Assembly: GCF_000001735.4 (NCBI RefSeq)
Contig: NC_003075.7
Span: 15,315,001-15,379,000 of the forward strand
Direction: 5' to 3'
Origin: Arabidopsis thaliana
Taxonomy: Eukaryota > Streptophyta > Magnoliopsida > Brassicales > Brassicaceae
Length of the DNA: 64,000 nucleotides
The notes under the pieces: model-generated
The model's database searches: none
What the model was told of the DNA's origin: nothing
Seen by the model: the letters and a program-made list of their open reading frames with translations, nothing else
Translations under genes and position numbers: made by a program
Shown: piece by piece, positions 37,101 through 48,777 of the stretch
Layout: each line of letters starts with the position of its first letter
How positions within the stretch are numbered: position 1 is the first letter of the stretch

Positions 37101-37962
37101 TGTTCTTGTGCTGACTCAGAGTTATACTGCCAGTTTGTCATCGCTTCTCACAACACAACAGCTCAATCCAACTGAAACGAGCATCAAGAACGTGCTTGCA
37201 AAAGGAGGACCTGTGGCATATCAGAGAGATTCATTCGTACTGGGGAAACTGAGAGAATCGGGCTTCCCTGAGTCCAGACTCGTGCCATTTACCTCTCCAG
37301 AGAAATGTGAAGAACTTCTGAACAAGGGACCATCAAAGGGTGGTGTTTCTGCAGCCTTCATGGAAGTACCATACGTGAGAGTTTTTCTTGGACAATATTG
37401 CAAGAAATATAAAATGGTGGAGGTGCCATTTGATGTTGACGGGTTTGGCTTTGTAAGTTCCATCACTTCTCTTTGGCTTGCATACAATCCTTCCTTTTAA
37501 TGATGCATATAACTAGTTTCGATTCTGTAGGTCTTCCCAATTGGATCGCCTCTAGTAGCCGATGTATCAAGGGCCATTTTGAAAGTGGCAGAGTCTAACA
37601 AAGCAACTCAACTTGAAACTGCGTGGTTCAAGAACATAGACAAAACTTGTCCTGATCCAATGAACAACCCTGACCCAAACCCAACAGTCTCCTTCCGAAA
37701 GCTCAGCCTCGATAGTTTCTTGCTTCTATTTGTTGCTGCAGCCACTGTCTGTACCCTTGCCTTGTTGAAGTTTGTGATCTGTTTCTTGATTCAGAATCGG
37801 ATTATTTTGAATGACGAATTCTACCGTGGCAAACGAATGAAGGAGATGTGGTTAAAGTTCATGGAAAGTGATGGTGAATCATACATTAGCCGTGTGAGAT
37901 CAACATGTCCTCAGGTGTTAATACAACCCAGGGAAGAGGACATTGATCCCATTAACGGCTAA
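34190..37962 (+). CDS. GLR2.4: Glutamate receptor-like cation channel GLR2.4, with an in-frame stop on the expected path
   Basis: Exons: 34190-34451, 35240 to about 36555, 36650-36962, 37046-37452, 37531-37962. MKRHLNDVVLVFLVFIFG is a signal peptide. Exon 2 encodes the LIVBP-like amino-terminal domain and the start of ligand-binding lobe S1 (VTGFCIDFFEAVIQAMPYDV). Later exons give S1 end (FDAVVGDTTILANRSSYVDF), M1 (GMTLGSFFVVGFVVWILEH), pore, M3 (LTQSYTASLSSLLT), S2 and M4. These are plasma-membrane cation channels gated by amino acids. With the donor at 36556 (GGG, then GTGAGCC) and acceptor before 36650, the phase is right, but codon 36541-36543 is TAA where paralogues have Gln or Lys in LVYQVY. 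Skipping 36517-36649 would give 896 residues but needs a non-canonical junction. It may be a pseudogene in this accession or be rescued by unusual splicing. Confidence 0.8.
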
Positions 37963-38517
37963 AAATCTTTGAACTTTTTTCTTTATCTTCTTCATGTAGC
38001 CAAAGTTACCTTTGTATCATCACAGCTCACTGATTCTAGTGCAATCCTTTAAACACACACTTACTAACTCCTAACCTTTTCCAAGTTACAACGAGACTTG
38101 ACCATATGTGCATCTTTTCCCGGCGAGCCAAAACCGACTTTGAAGATTGTCGTCAATAGTATCAAATTAATGGAACTCAGAAGTCTTAAAATCCACCAAC
38201 TTTGCATGCTTCTTCAACCATTTTGTATTAGTATAGAAACTCTTTCTCCTGTAAAACCAAGATATTTTAGCTAAGTCATGCGAGAAGAAATTGGACAGAG
38301 ACTTTACATATTACAGACAAAAAGTCGGCATATAGAATCATTCCAGACAACGTTTATGGTCCTGTATACATATAAGGAGAATGTGCTCAGAAACCACAAG
38401 TACCTATGTCATATAAAAAACTTGAAACTTACCTTAACTTTTCAGCCTCAAAACATTTAAAACAAAACCGACTCTGAAAGAAAGACAGAAACAGAGAGAG
38501 ACAGAGAGAGTGTGTAC
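37963..38517. other. 3' flank of GLR2.4
   Basis: About 550 bp with no supported gene. No B3-domain sequence follows the REM leader exon relic at 38518-38595 in the direction in which it would be transcribed. Confidence 0.55.
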
Positions 38518-38595
38518 GAGGTGACACTCGAAACCGGGAAGTAGTGGCTGGAAGAAATGCGGATTGGTCGGAGACTGAAGTGGAGGATTCACCAT
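38518..38595 (-). pseudogene. Orphan REM leader exon outside the cluster
   Basis: On the minus strand an ATG opens [20 protein letters not shown], ending with a GT donor after exactly 78 nt, the size and phase of the leader exon in the REM genes. No B3 exon follows within the available spacer. It is an isolated duplicate of a REM first exon, 8 kb from the nearest REM gene, between GLR2.4 and TAF10. Confidence 0.8.
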
Positions 38596-39232
38596 TTCAA
38601 ACAATTCAGGAGGAAAAAAACTCAAGAATCTTCAACTTTCTTTGTGATGAAAAAACCAATGTGTTCTTGTCTTCAATGTAGCGTTGTAAAAGCTGACGAA
38701 AGGTTACTAGATTTTTCAGATTGTTGTCTTCTTTCATGTATTTCTAGGTAAAGAATATTCGGACATGAGAAAGTGAAAAAACAAAACAGAACAGCTTTTT
38801 TCAATTGCTAAATTCCAAAAAGTAACTTTATTATTGAGATGCCGCGGTTACAAAGGGGGATTGTCTAAAGGTATACAACAGAGTGTGGCAATGTTTCAAG
38901 TTAGATCAGAAGCACTTAGGTTCATCATTGCTAGATGGAAAATATACTTTGTGGTTTTTCAATCCTACAGTATCCAGTTAATCACAAGGATGGATACTTA
39001 TCTTATTTTCACGACTTGGAGACTTGCAAGAATGGTGGATAAGTGATGTAGAACCCCAAAAATCACCAGAGAACAAACAACAAACGAATATACATGTAAT
39101 GTAGTAATTGAGGACTAGCAAGACAAGTGAGTTTTGTTTTTAACTGAAACACAACAGAGAATCAGGGATCTGAGACACATGACCGTCCTTACTAGGCAAA
39201 GATTTTGAGGAATTCCTGGTTTCTATTCGTCC

Positions 39233-40704
39233 CTTGTTGCAGGGTCCATTCCAGTCGAAGGGCTATCAGCAAAATATTCTGGATGCTTCACGTTCACACC
39301 ATACTGCCAAACCGAGTTTACTCACGAGTTAGCTTCCCACTACTAGTTAAGACGAGACTGTAAAACCTTACCTATCTACCTACACTACTGCAATACACAA
39401 TATTATAACCACTAACTCTAAAACATGTTTCTAAGCATTTTATGTTGATTCTGTGATACTGAATTAGTTTCATGCCATGTGTATTTAGAGTAATTTGCAG
39501 CTTAAGTAAAAAAAAACAAGAGACATCTACATTTTCTTCTCATACATTGGAGGTCTGAGGGACAACAATACCAGAAGCATGAACTTAGAGGAAGAAGCAT
39601 TTACCTCACGCAAAGCTTTTGAAAGATCTTCCATTGTCAATACCAAACGCTTATCCTGTTAAGGAAACATTAATATTCATGTCATCATCCAAAACATATT
39701 TGTTGCAGTCTTGCAGAGGGAAAAAAAACAAAAGGGAGTCAGATGTTACCTTTTGCTGTTTTTTGTCTTTCACAACTGGTGCTGGTCTAGCCTTGCAATG
39801 CCTGTATATAATTGACAATTTTTATTATTCAGGAGCTTATATCAATGCTTTTAGCTTCTGGGAAAATCTAGCGTAGACATCTTTTCATCTCATCTACTCA
39901 GAATGGGCAGTGTCTTCTCTTTCTCAATTACAAGTCAAATATGAAAAAGGGTATGATAATTCGTTGTGAAGAGAATGAAAACTTACTGAAGGGCGTCACT
40001 GGCAACATCTGCAACAAACTTTTGTGTAGCCACAGCAACTAGCCTTATCCTGTCAAACAAGTAAACAAAAAAACAGAATATTGGCAAGAATAGATACAGG
40101 AAAAGATTATGACAGGAGTGAAAAACTCAAAAACTAAAATATACCAATATTCAGCACTCAATTTGATAGAAAGAGAAGAATCCCCTCATTATTCTACGCA
40201 TTCAAACTGAACTCTGAAGTTTACATTCAAATTGCCAATCTTTTTCAGTGCTAGTCCAACATAGACTTCTTTATCATACCATTTTACAGGAATGTTAAAC
40301 AGGGCAAAACCTTAATCCAAAATGATTTAAACCAAGCCATTGATCTAACTACTGGTCACCCATTCTAAGACCCAACAATGATTCCATTCAATATCAACTT
40401 ATCTGCTCTTTCATTGTAAGTATCAGATATAACTTGTCGGAAATACCTACAATCGTACGTCGGGGCACTGAAATCCACTCTTAGCCAAGTAGTGCTCCAC
40501 TAAATCATCAGGAATCTGAAAGAAAAATAAAAATCCAGAACTCAATCAATACCCAAATTTCAGTCATGTAGAGCCGAGAAAAAGTTGTAACTAGTACAAA
40601 GGAAAGTATACAGTAGGAGTATAATCCATCAGAGAAGCAAGGAACTCTGTAAGAGCAGCATCATCTTCATGCTTTGCCTCACCAGATTGTTGGCCGTGAT
40701 TCAT
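39233..40704 (-). CDS. TAF10: TBP-associated factor TAF10 (TFIID/SAGA histone-fold subunit)
   Basis: Five short exons between 39233 and 40704 encode 134 residues. In order: MNHGQQSGEAKHEDD acidic start, EFLASLMDYTPT, IPDDLVEHYLAKSGFQCPDV, VAVATQKFVADVASDAL, a lysine-rich loop (VKDKKQQKDKR), LVLTMEDLSKALREYGVNVK, and a tail ending PATRDE. This is the complete TAF10 histone fold, which pairs with TAF3/TAF8 in TFIID and SPT7-like partners in SAGA. The length is typical of the plant protein. The 5' leader continues upstream to about 41310, probably with an intron, since the coding ATG is preceded by a GA-rich leader. The promoter shows TGGGCC-type elements. It is a general transcription factor acting in the nucleus. 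Confidence 0.93.
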
Positions 40705-41405
40705 CTCTCCCACCACCAGAGTACTGAAGCGAAGCAACAACTGTAAGTAAAGAAAGGTTTTCAAAATCAAACATTAATAAAGAACCTCTGAACTAGTATC
40801 TACCTCAAATTAGAAACTTGTACGAAACCTAAGAAAGAATGTCATGACTCATGACACAATTATACCAAAATAAGTTTTACGAGAATTTTGACTACTGAAA
40901 CTTTCCAGCTCAATTTACTAATTCTCTGTTCCAGATTTGTCTTCTCGTATGACATTATTGTTTCTAAGTAACGAACTATTCCTGATTTGTGTTGCAAAAG
41001 ACCACACCAAGTTTTGAATTGAACGACGTGAAGTAAACTAAGAGGGCTCTGATTCATCAAGAAACAGCATTCATGAGCAAAATTCGATACCACCCAAGAG
41101 AAAATTCAACCGAAAAAAAGACAAAATTGAGCTGAAATTGAAACCAGAGACATAGAGGAAAAATTCAATAAAGTAAGCGATAATGCGAACCTAAACGAAG
41201 CAGCAACGGAAGAGAATTGAGCTGAGACGAGGCAAATCAATGGTAAAGAAGAGAAGTTTCGACGGATTTCGGGCGGGTAGAAGAAAGGATCGGAGATCGA
41301 CTAGTGAGTCTCCGTTGAAACCCTAATCCTCCGACTGGTCCAACTCAGAGCCATCTCCGCCGGTCAGATTTTTAAGAGTTGAGAAAGAATCGTTAGATAG
41401 ACTAA

Positions 41406-41465
41406 TGGGCCTATTGATTTAAACTATGGCCCAAACTTAAGGAAGTATTCTTCACATATGGCCCA
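41406..41465. promoter_or_regulatory. Three TGGGCC/GGCCCA site II elements upstream of TAF10
   Basis: TGGGCC at 41406-41411, GGCCCA at 41428-41433 and 41460-41465. They lie upstream of the likely 5' leader of TAF10 and fit a housekeeping promoter. Confidence 0.5.
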
Positions 41466-41469
41466 AATT

Positions 41470-44400
41470 TAGGTTTTTTTTTTTCCTTTTTCACAATCCA
41501 TTTTTTATTCTCTTCCCATAAAATCAATATTTGAGTTTAGTGTATCTAAGAATATCGAAACGAAATTGTCAATCAATAAAATCTCAAAAATGTAACTTTA
41601 GTGTATAGTGTTGTACAATCTGCTGTATAGTGAGCTTTAATTTGATGGGAGACAAAGAATATGACAATGAAAGCACTAACTCCATCTAGACGGAATATTT
41701 AATGACCAACAAAAGCAGTTTTTGTTTTTCTCATTTGTCAACTCATAGTCATTAGAAAAAGACTTAAGGGTAGTTTTATATATTCTACGAGAAGCAGGTG
41801 GTAAATTCAGTGAAGAAGGATTGGACTAATTCTCTCCATAAAAACATAAAAGAGAGATATGTATATGATGATACTTTATTTCACGGGATTCCATTTGTTT
41901 GTTTGTTTTTGGTTAATGGTGGATTCCATTTGTAGGTAAATTAATGGATAAATACCAGATAAATAAATCCATATTTTCTCAAATATGCTTCTTAGACGCT
42001 ACGTATTATGTATTTACATTTAAATCATTTTCCAAAAGCTTTTTTTTTTTTGTATAAAACCAAAATAAGAGACAGTTTATTCAAGAAGCTAGTTTACCTA
42101 GTTATATCAAAGGGGCCAATCAGAATCTAATGTAAACTATATCCAAGTCTCATTGTCATGGAAAAAGGTTTGATTTAATTTGACGATTTTTAAAAAACGG
42201 TTGTTCAATCGCGGCATAGGAATATTTTTGGCTATAGGCTAGGACAAGCTATATGGATTGATTTGAACTTTCTCTTTAATTCTTTTCATCAAATTATGGA
42301 ATATTATATTAAAACCTAGATATTTTAAAGAAAAAGAAAAATTGTATGCAAAAATTTAATTTACTTTTGGAATACGGATTCTAAATTTTTTTGTTGTTTA
42401 AAATAGTAAAGAAAAATAAAATATATCAATGAAATCAGGAAGAGGCAAAACATGGTGGCCAATCAAATCGGTTTACTTCAGGCGATCGACGAGCATTTCT
42501 AACGAAGCAATGTTCATGTGATCTCAATGGAATATCGACTGTTGTCAATGTGATCGTAACCATACTTTTAAGTTCTGCACTGTATTCTAATTTCTACACA
42601 ACTATGTTATCTCAATTTTTAACTACTTCCTTCATTATTTACCTCCAGCAAGTGAAAATTAAAAGACCGATAGACAAACAAAAATACATAATCTAGTAAA
42701 ACAAGTACTAAAAATCTAACATGGTAGAAGAGAAATTGTGTATGTAGGTTCTTTGCAAATAAATCGTGTGTATACTGTATAGACTGATAGACTATTCCTT
42801 GTTTGGGGAAAAATGGCTATACACTTATAATATTTTAGAAGTGTCACAAAATAGAAAACTATTTTAAAAAGTAACTTTCTTGGATCGAAAAAATAATAAT
42901 ATGATATATGGTAGGGAAATTTTTACTAATTTTATTAAATTTAATAGGAAGTATCATAAGCACCCATATAGATATGCATAAGTTTGAAACAGAAAATTTG
43001 TAGGTACGGTTAGTCGGCTATAAGAGTGGCTTCAATTTGCTTGATGGATTTTTTGTTTTGATAAAATGGTTTGTAGATGGACTTTATTAATTTCAAACAT
43101 ACATTACACTAGTTAAGATAACACCACTTAATCAAGTAATATTTGTATAATTGTAGTTAACTGAAAGTCGTGACTCATGTGTTGTTGTAGGGTTGATTAC
43201 TACTTTGGCTTTAGATTTCCTCTTTTTTAATCGTACTTTAGAAAATTTGTGGTGCATAATTAAGAAAATTTGTAGTGCATAGTTCCTTATCTAGAAGAAG
43301 AGAAGTTTGTACGTCACCAAACACCCCCCAAAAACTCAAGTTGCGAATATGTTCGTTTGCTTAATTAAATATATGTTTTCTCCCATCCAATTTAATATCA
43401 TATTTTTGTCGCTAATCTTCAATTAACTAGATTACTTATGATAAAGTTGGAATATAAACAGCAATACATGTAATAATTATTTATGTGGATGTAATCTACA
43501 CGAGCTTTCGTTGGTGATTGGTCGCCTCTTGCCAACAATTTCTGTTATAGTTGAAATGTATTTAACCATTAAAAAACATGAATGAAAGTTACTAGTAAGA
43601 AAGAACTGGCCGTTCAAGTACAAAAGTGGAATCCGATTATCCACCGAAATTGCAATTAAATATTGGAGATTTGTTTTAGGAAAAAGATTGGCATGCTATA
43701 TTTATAATTAAAATTTTGATATGCGTAGAATAAAGTTTGTGGAGTATTTCATATCCAAGTGGCCTTGCCTCATACGAAACTTGCCCTTTAGTAAAGCAAA
43801 CAACGAGCGTAATGGATATTGCTTAAATAATACCAAAGTTACATGTTTCAAAAAATCGTATTAGTTTTCTAAATGCCCTTTAATTAGCCATCACTAAATG
43901 TACTTTGAAGTAATGAACTCGTAAGTTTGATATGAGAAATCATAGGTTCATGGTCTGTAACCTCGATCACCACGGTACGGTCTAACATCTATCGATTAAT
44001 TTCCAACTAACAAGTTCATCTTTCTCTTGCCCACACTTCACTTACACGATTTTCACTAGTACTAAGAATACATATTCAATAGGATATTTGATGTTTAGGT
44101 AGCGTCTAACAATTTTTGAACTTAATTTGTTTAAGCCATTCAGATTTTTGAACGTTTCCATTTATATGTATGAGAGGAGTAGGGACGAATAGTACAAAAC
44201 GACGAGCGGTGATTGTCCGTGCAGAAAGAAAACGTACCCTCTACTGCTAAAAGGTGCGAAGTGGAAGCTGACGAAACGTGGGACACAATCACACAACAAA
44301 ACTATACAAATATTATTTTCTCATGTTAATAGTGATTAGTGGAATGATTGCCAATGGACAATGCGGCCTTCTTATCCCTTGTTGTTTTTTATTGTTTTCT

Positions 44401-46040
44401 TTTTCTTGTAAAAAACTTTGATACTGTTTTAGAATTAAAAAAGAGGTAAAAACTTTTTTTCTTCTAAACGATGCACGAGTTCTTTAATGATGAAGATTGT
44501 GAAACTTGCTATACTCATATGAGATGGGACCTGTATTTTTTTTATTTATATATAAAACTATTATTCTCTCACTGACAAGAAATTCCCAATTTTGATTTTG
44601 ATTTATGTTTTTAAATAACAATATCTTTTTAAAAATATCTCTCTATCTTGCTTTTTTAAAAACACAATTTTTCTGATTGCCTAAAAATAATTACCATAAA
44701 AATCAAACATGTCCCGGTCTTGTGGATCCAGTCCCATGATACTCATTTTCTTGCTTTGTTTTATGATTCTATTTTGTTTTCGACCGAAGTTTATGAATTA
44801 AAACATGACAAAAATTTATTTGACAAGTAAACGTTACATATTTTTCAAAACTATTACGCCAATGTTCCAAAGCTTCCACGCCGAAATTCTTGAGCAAATA
44901 GACAAAACATCAACGATTTTTCTATAGTATCTGTTATTTGAACAAATTGAATTTTTTAAAATGCTAGATTCCTAATTTTCTCTACAAACAAAGCATCAAA
45001 GATGAAAGCATAAAAGAAATCAACGTACATTCTTAAGAAGAGGAATCAAATTGTGGCTAAACAGTGGGAAAGTATAATCAAGAATTCAAGATGTGAGATA
45101 AAAATAAAATAACAAAAAGCAAAAATTAGGTAAAGAAAAACTAAGGAAATTAAAGGATAACCCAAGTTTTTCTTTTACCGTGGATATTGGATCATTCCAC
45201 GGTGAAAAAAGAGATTCTAAATTTAACTGATAAACATATATATTAAACAACTGCAATAAAAAAATAAAAAAATTACAGGACTAAAACTAAAGAACTATAG
45301 GGAATCGGACATCAAATTACACAGAACCATCTTTACGATTGATGCTTCACCGTACCACATAAACAAAATGAGATCTTATATAAACTTATGATCTTCTTAT
45401 CCATAGCTCTTAATAAGAAGTGAAAAATAAAAAAATGGAATCACCGCATAGTCTTGGCTAGAGGCAAGAAAAGAAGAAAGATAGACTAATTAATGAGTAT
45501 ATATGTCAAGTCAAAGCACCAGAGCCAAATGAAATTTGGAAATAATAATGAAGAAAAACAAAATGAAATTGTTGGCACTTTAACCCACAATCTCACTCAC
45601 TTTCAAATAATCTTTGTTCGCTATTATCATCGTGAAAACATTGTCATATTCCACTACACCCCAATCTAAACTGCTCTTTCACTATGCCCTGATTCTGATT
45701 AGCTACAAACATTTTTTTTGCGTGGTATATGGATAATACATCGATTTCAAAAAATATGCCTCTATCTGTACGGACTATGTATATCTCAACTCTCAAATCA
45801 CTGTATTTTATTATTTTCAAGAATGAAAAATAAAAGTGTTAGCTGTCTAGTTCTGTTGATATATTGAATGAAATTTAACATTTTCACTTGTCCAGCTGTA
45901 ACTTCTTAGTTCTTACAGTATAAATACGTTATTTTCTTTAATAAAAGAGAGATACGTTGATGAGTTCACTATGGTTAAGAAATAAAGAGTTGGTTCCACT
46001 AAATTCCATCAATTAAATATGATCGTCACTTTCTTTGTCC
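41470..46040. other. Long gene-free region (about 4.6 kb)
   Basis: AT-rich sequence with no ORF worth calling, no tRNA and no recognisable transposon body. Small features seen: a 22-bp micro-insertion with target duplication (41886-41933), a short tandem duplication AGAAAATTTGT.GTGCATA at about 43241-43282, and a hairpin with 8-bp arms ACCGTGGA/TCCACGGT at 45178-45204. The last part is presumably the GDU1 promoter. Confidence 0.55.
41886..41933. mobile_element. Micro-insertion flanked by 13-bp direct repeat
   Basis: GGATTCCATTTGT occurs at 41886-41898 and 41921-41933 around a 22-bp T/G-rich spacer. This looks like a target-site duplication round an extremely 5'-truncated LINE/SINE tail on the minus strand. 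A simple slippage duplication is possible. Confidence 0.4.
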
Positions 46041-46056
46041 CCAAGTTGCATATACC

Positions 46057-46064
46057 TATAAATA
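46057..46064 (+). promoter_or_regulatory. TATA box of GDU1
   Basis: TATAAATA sits 150 bp upstream of the GDU1 ATG, in the context CCTATAAATACATC. It predicts transcription starting near 46090. Confidence 0.6.
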
Positions 46065-46206
46065 CATCTCTTTACCTTCTCCTCTGTTTCCTACTCATCT
46101 TTCCTTTTTCCACATCAAGTTAGAAAAACAAAAGTAGAAGAAATTATCTCCAAAACACACAAGTCCAGAGAGAAACAAAAAGAGATTACACACAACAACA
46201 ACAAAA

Positions 46207-46683
46207 ATGAGACCATTGAGCGTACAATCGAAGTTTGAAGATGTGGCAACGTCAACCTCCGTTAATCACCACGGAGTGACGCCGCAATCACCGTGGCACT
46301 CGCCGGTTCCTTACCTCTTCGGCGGTTTAGCGGCGATGCTAGGACTAATCGCCTTTGCTCTTCTCATCCTCGCTTGCTCTTACTGGCGCCTGTCTTCCTC
46401 CGGCGAAGAAGATGGTCAAAACGTAGATGAAGAGAAAGAGAGCCGGTCTGGAGATAAGGCGGCGAACGGAGCTTACGAGGAGAAGTTTCTTGTCATAATG
46501 GCCGGAGAAGATTTGCCGAGGTATCTGGCGACACCGGCGATGAAAAAGTGTACGTGTGGTGGTCACGAGGGTAAAATGGTGATTTCTCAGGAGGAAAGTG
46601 TTGCCAAAGAGGAAGAGAAGATGAGAGAAGGCGAAGAAGAGAAAGTGAAAGATACCGGCGAGACAACTACTACAAGTCACTAA
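46207..46683 (+). CDS. GDU1: GLUTAMINE DUMPER 1, amino-acid export regulator
   Basis: A single-exon gene of 158 residues. A proline-containing N-terminus (HSPVPYLFGG) leads into one transmembrane segment at about residues 36-59, followed by an acidic cytosolic tail. The family-defining VIMAG motif is present at residues 96-100 within FLVIMAGEDLPRYLATP. The C-terminus is Glu/Lys-rich and ends GETTTTSH. GDU proteins are plant-specific, lie at the plasma membrane and raise amino-acid efflux when overexpressed. VIMAG is needed for interaction with the ubiquitin ligase LOG2. It is intronless, with its own TATA box and a long gene-free 5' region that may hold vascular and hydathode control elements. 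Confidence 0.95.
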   Translation: MRPLSVQSKFEDVATSTSVNHHGVTPQSPWHSPVPYLFGGLAAMLGLIAFALLILACSYWRLSSSGEEDGQNVDEEKESRSGDKAANGAYEEKFLVIMAGEDLPRYLATPAMKKCTCGGHEGKMVISQEESVAKEEEKMREGEEEKVKDTGETTTTSH

Positions 46684-48386
46684 ACTTTTCTTTTTCTAAA
46701 TTAACGTCTTTTTGAGAGTTTTCTGGAGAATTGTCCTCGTCATGATTCCTAGAAATGTAAATTTTACTAGAGAGCAAAATTTTGGGGTTTTTACTTGTTC
46801 TGTAGTGTTTACCGTTTGATATATTAAATCGTATTATCCTAAATTTTGTAGTTTGAGGAAATATTTAGTCACTTCACCCCAAAAAGTCTAGTATATTTGA
46901 AACTGCGGTTTCTTACGTGTACATGTGTGTACATCCATATATTTAGGATTCGATTGTTCCAACCAATTCGTTTTGATTATATAACTTTCCACATTTTTGA
47001 GTGGAAATACGTGCTAATTCAGAAATTTCATATGGTGGTTAGGTTGATTACTCACGGTCACAAAAATTGTACTTTTTTAAAAACCTTGCATGTACTTCAA
47101 ACTGTTGGCTGTCAGAACAGAGAAAGTGCTTCAATCTGTTGACAGCAGAGCTGTCTGATCCATATGCCAATTTCACTTTCTTTCCTCTTTTAATTCAGCA
47201 AGATTTATTTTCCTCACTCGAAGAGTTTTATGAGGTGTAATCATTTAGTGTTTTTACAAGCAGTTTAAGAAGAAAATTATCCGAAACACACGTTGACTAC
47301 ATATATATTTTTTAATCTCATTCGAATATTGTCATGAAAATACATCTAAAAGTTAGATTTATGAACAAAAACATACATCGCCGACAGTTTTATAATCCTA
47401 AAAATCATTATAACATAATGTTACTATTAGGATACAAGAAAAATAGACTAGTTCCACATGATTTTTGTTTATCTATATCGACCGTTCTCCAAGACTTTTA
47501 AGCCTAAATTTTAGGTTTACTACTACAAAATCTTTCAAGACTGATTATTACTTAAGATCTTTTAAAATACTTTTCGACTTGCAAATATGTCAAAAAATAA
47601 ATAAAAATGGCTGATTATCGCACACAAAAGATTATCAATAAATTACACAAAAATATATCCAGTCAACGGATCTGGAGATCTTGTATTTGTAATTAACGTT
47701 GAGAAAATATTTTAAATAGGAAACTGTTATTCTCCATTATATTTCTTTTCAGCAAATTCATATTCTCCATTAATAAGAACAATTAGCAAATACAATAATT
47801 AACAGCAGAAAACAATATGTTTATATGTTTATATTAGCGAATATATATATACTGTATATTTTTTTTATTTTTTTTTGCGTATCTAGTTTAGCTAATCTGT
47901 GTGTCAAAGAGTTAACAACATCTGGGACACATTTGAGATAGTGGAGGGGTTGATTTTATTATTATAACTAAAAGAATTAGATTCTCTTTTGACATTTTTT
48001 ACAGCTTTGAGCTGTCTTTCGAAGCGCCGAGTAGCCGCGTCTACTAAACAAACTTCCACACAATTCTCTTCCATTTTGTGTTTCTTCTTTTCTTTCTTTT
48101 TCTTTTCATTTGTTGTATTGTTATTTCAATTTAGCTTTATTATTAACCTTTATCGTATATATTTCCGTACGTTGTACTTTTTTTGTTTCATCTAACTTTT
48201 GTATGTATTTGTTTATACTCTAAGTAGCTAGATGCAAAAAAGCCTTAGACATACGAACATTGTGATTTAAAAAATAAAAATAATTAAAATATGATGCGAA
48301 TTTTTTTTTGGTTTTAATGTGAAGATTATATGATGTGAATCCTGCAATCTCCTTTTCGTGTTCATAAATCTATATATACATTTCAT
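46684..48386. other. Gene-free 3' flank and spacer
   Basis: About 1.7 kb, AT-rich, no supported gene or RNA. Short ORFs here have no recognisable features. Confidence 0.55.
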
Positions 48387-48629
48387 ATGATTGTGGACTA
48401 GTAAGAAGAAAAATGATTGTGATGAGTCACTCGCATCTTCCCGTACTCAACATGCACAAGCAACGTCTTCTTACATGTGCCAATTAAACCTAATGTTTCT
48501 TGGTTGCAAATTCTGGTTGGGTTTATTGTTGGGCTTTTGCTGTTGTGTATTTGGGCTCTGGTCACTTTGTACTCTTTCAAAATCAATGAAATGGTTTGAC
48601 GACATAAAAAAAAATGATTGTGGACTAGT
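48387..48629 (+). mobile_element. SINE-like retroposon with A tail and 16-bp target-site duplication
   Basis: The direct repeat ATGATTGTGGACTAGT occurs at 48387-48402 and 48614-48629. The enclosed roughly 211 bp ends with AATGAAATGGTTTGACGAC followed by TAAAAAAAAA, immediately before the right-hand repeat. A 3' A tail plus perfect target duplications is the signature of LINE-mediated retroposition on the plus strand. The AATCAATGAAAT ending resembles Arabidopsis SINEs by recall. No clear Pol III A/B boxes were found, so it may be 5'-truncated. Part of the target, ATGATTGTG, also recurs at 48413-48421. The perfect target repeats suggest a fairly young insertion. Confidence 0.75.
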
Positions 48630-48777
48630 TAGATAAAAATGTCGATGTAATAATGAGCATCGTTATGTTGGCCCAAACTTTTACATCAATTTGAACTGTA
48701 CATATTACTGGGCTCAGATTATTAGCAGCATAGACAAGAGCGAGCTTCTATCTGTTTAGAAAGGGAAGTGTACACAA

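Noticed and set aside
48391-48636. 81-codon open frame with hydrophobic Cys-rich stretch
   Set aside because: It falls inside the SINE-like element bounded by target duplications, so chance coding is likelier.
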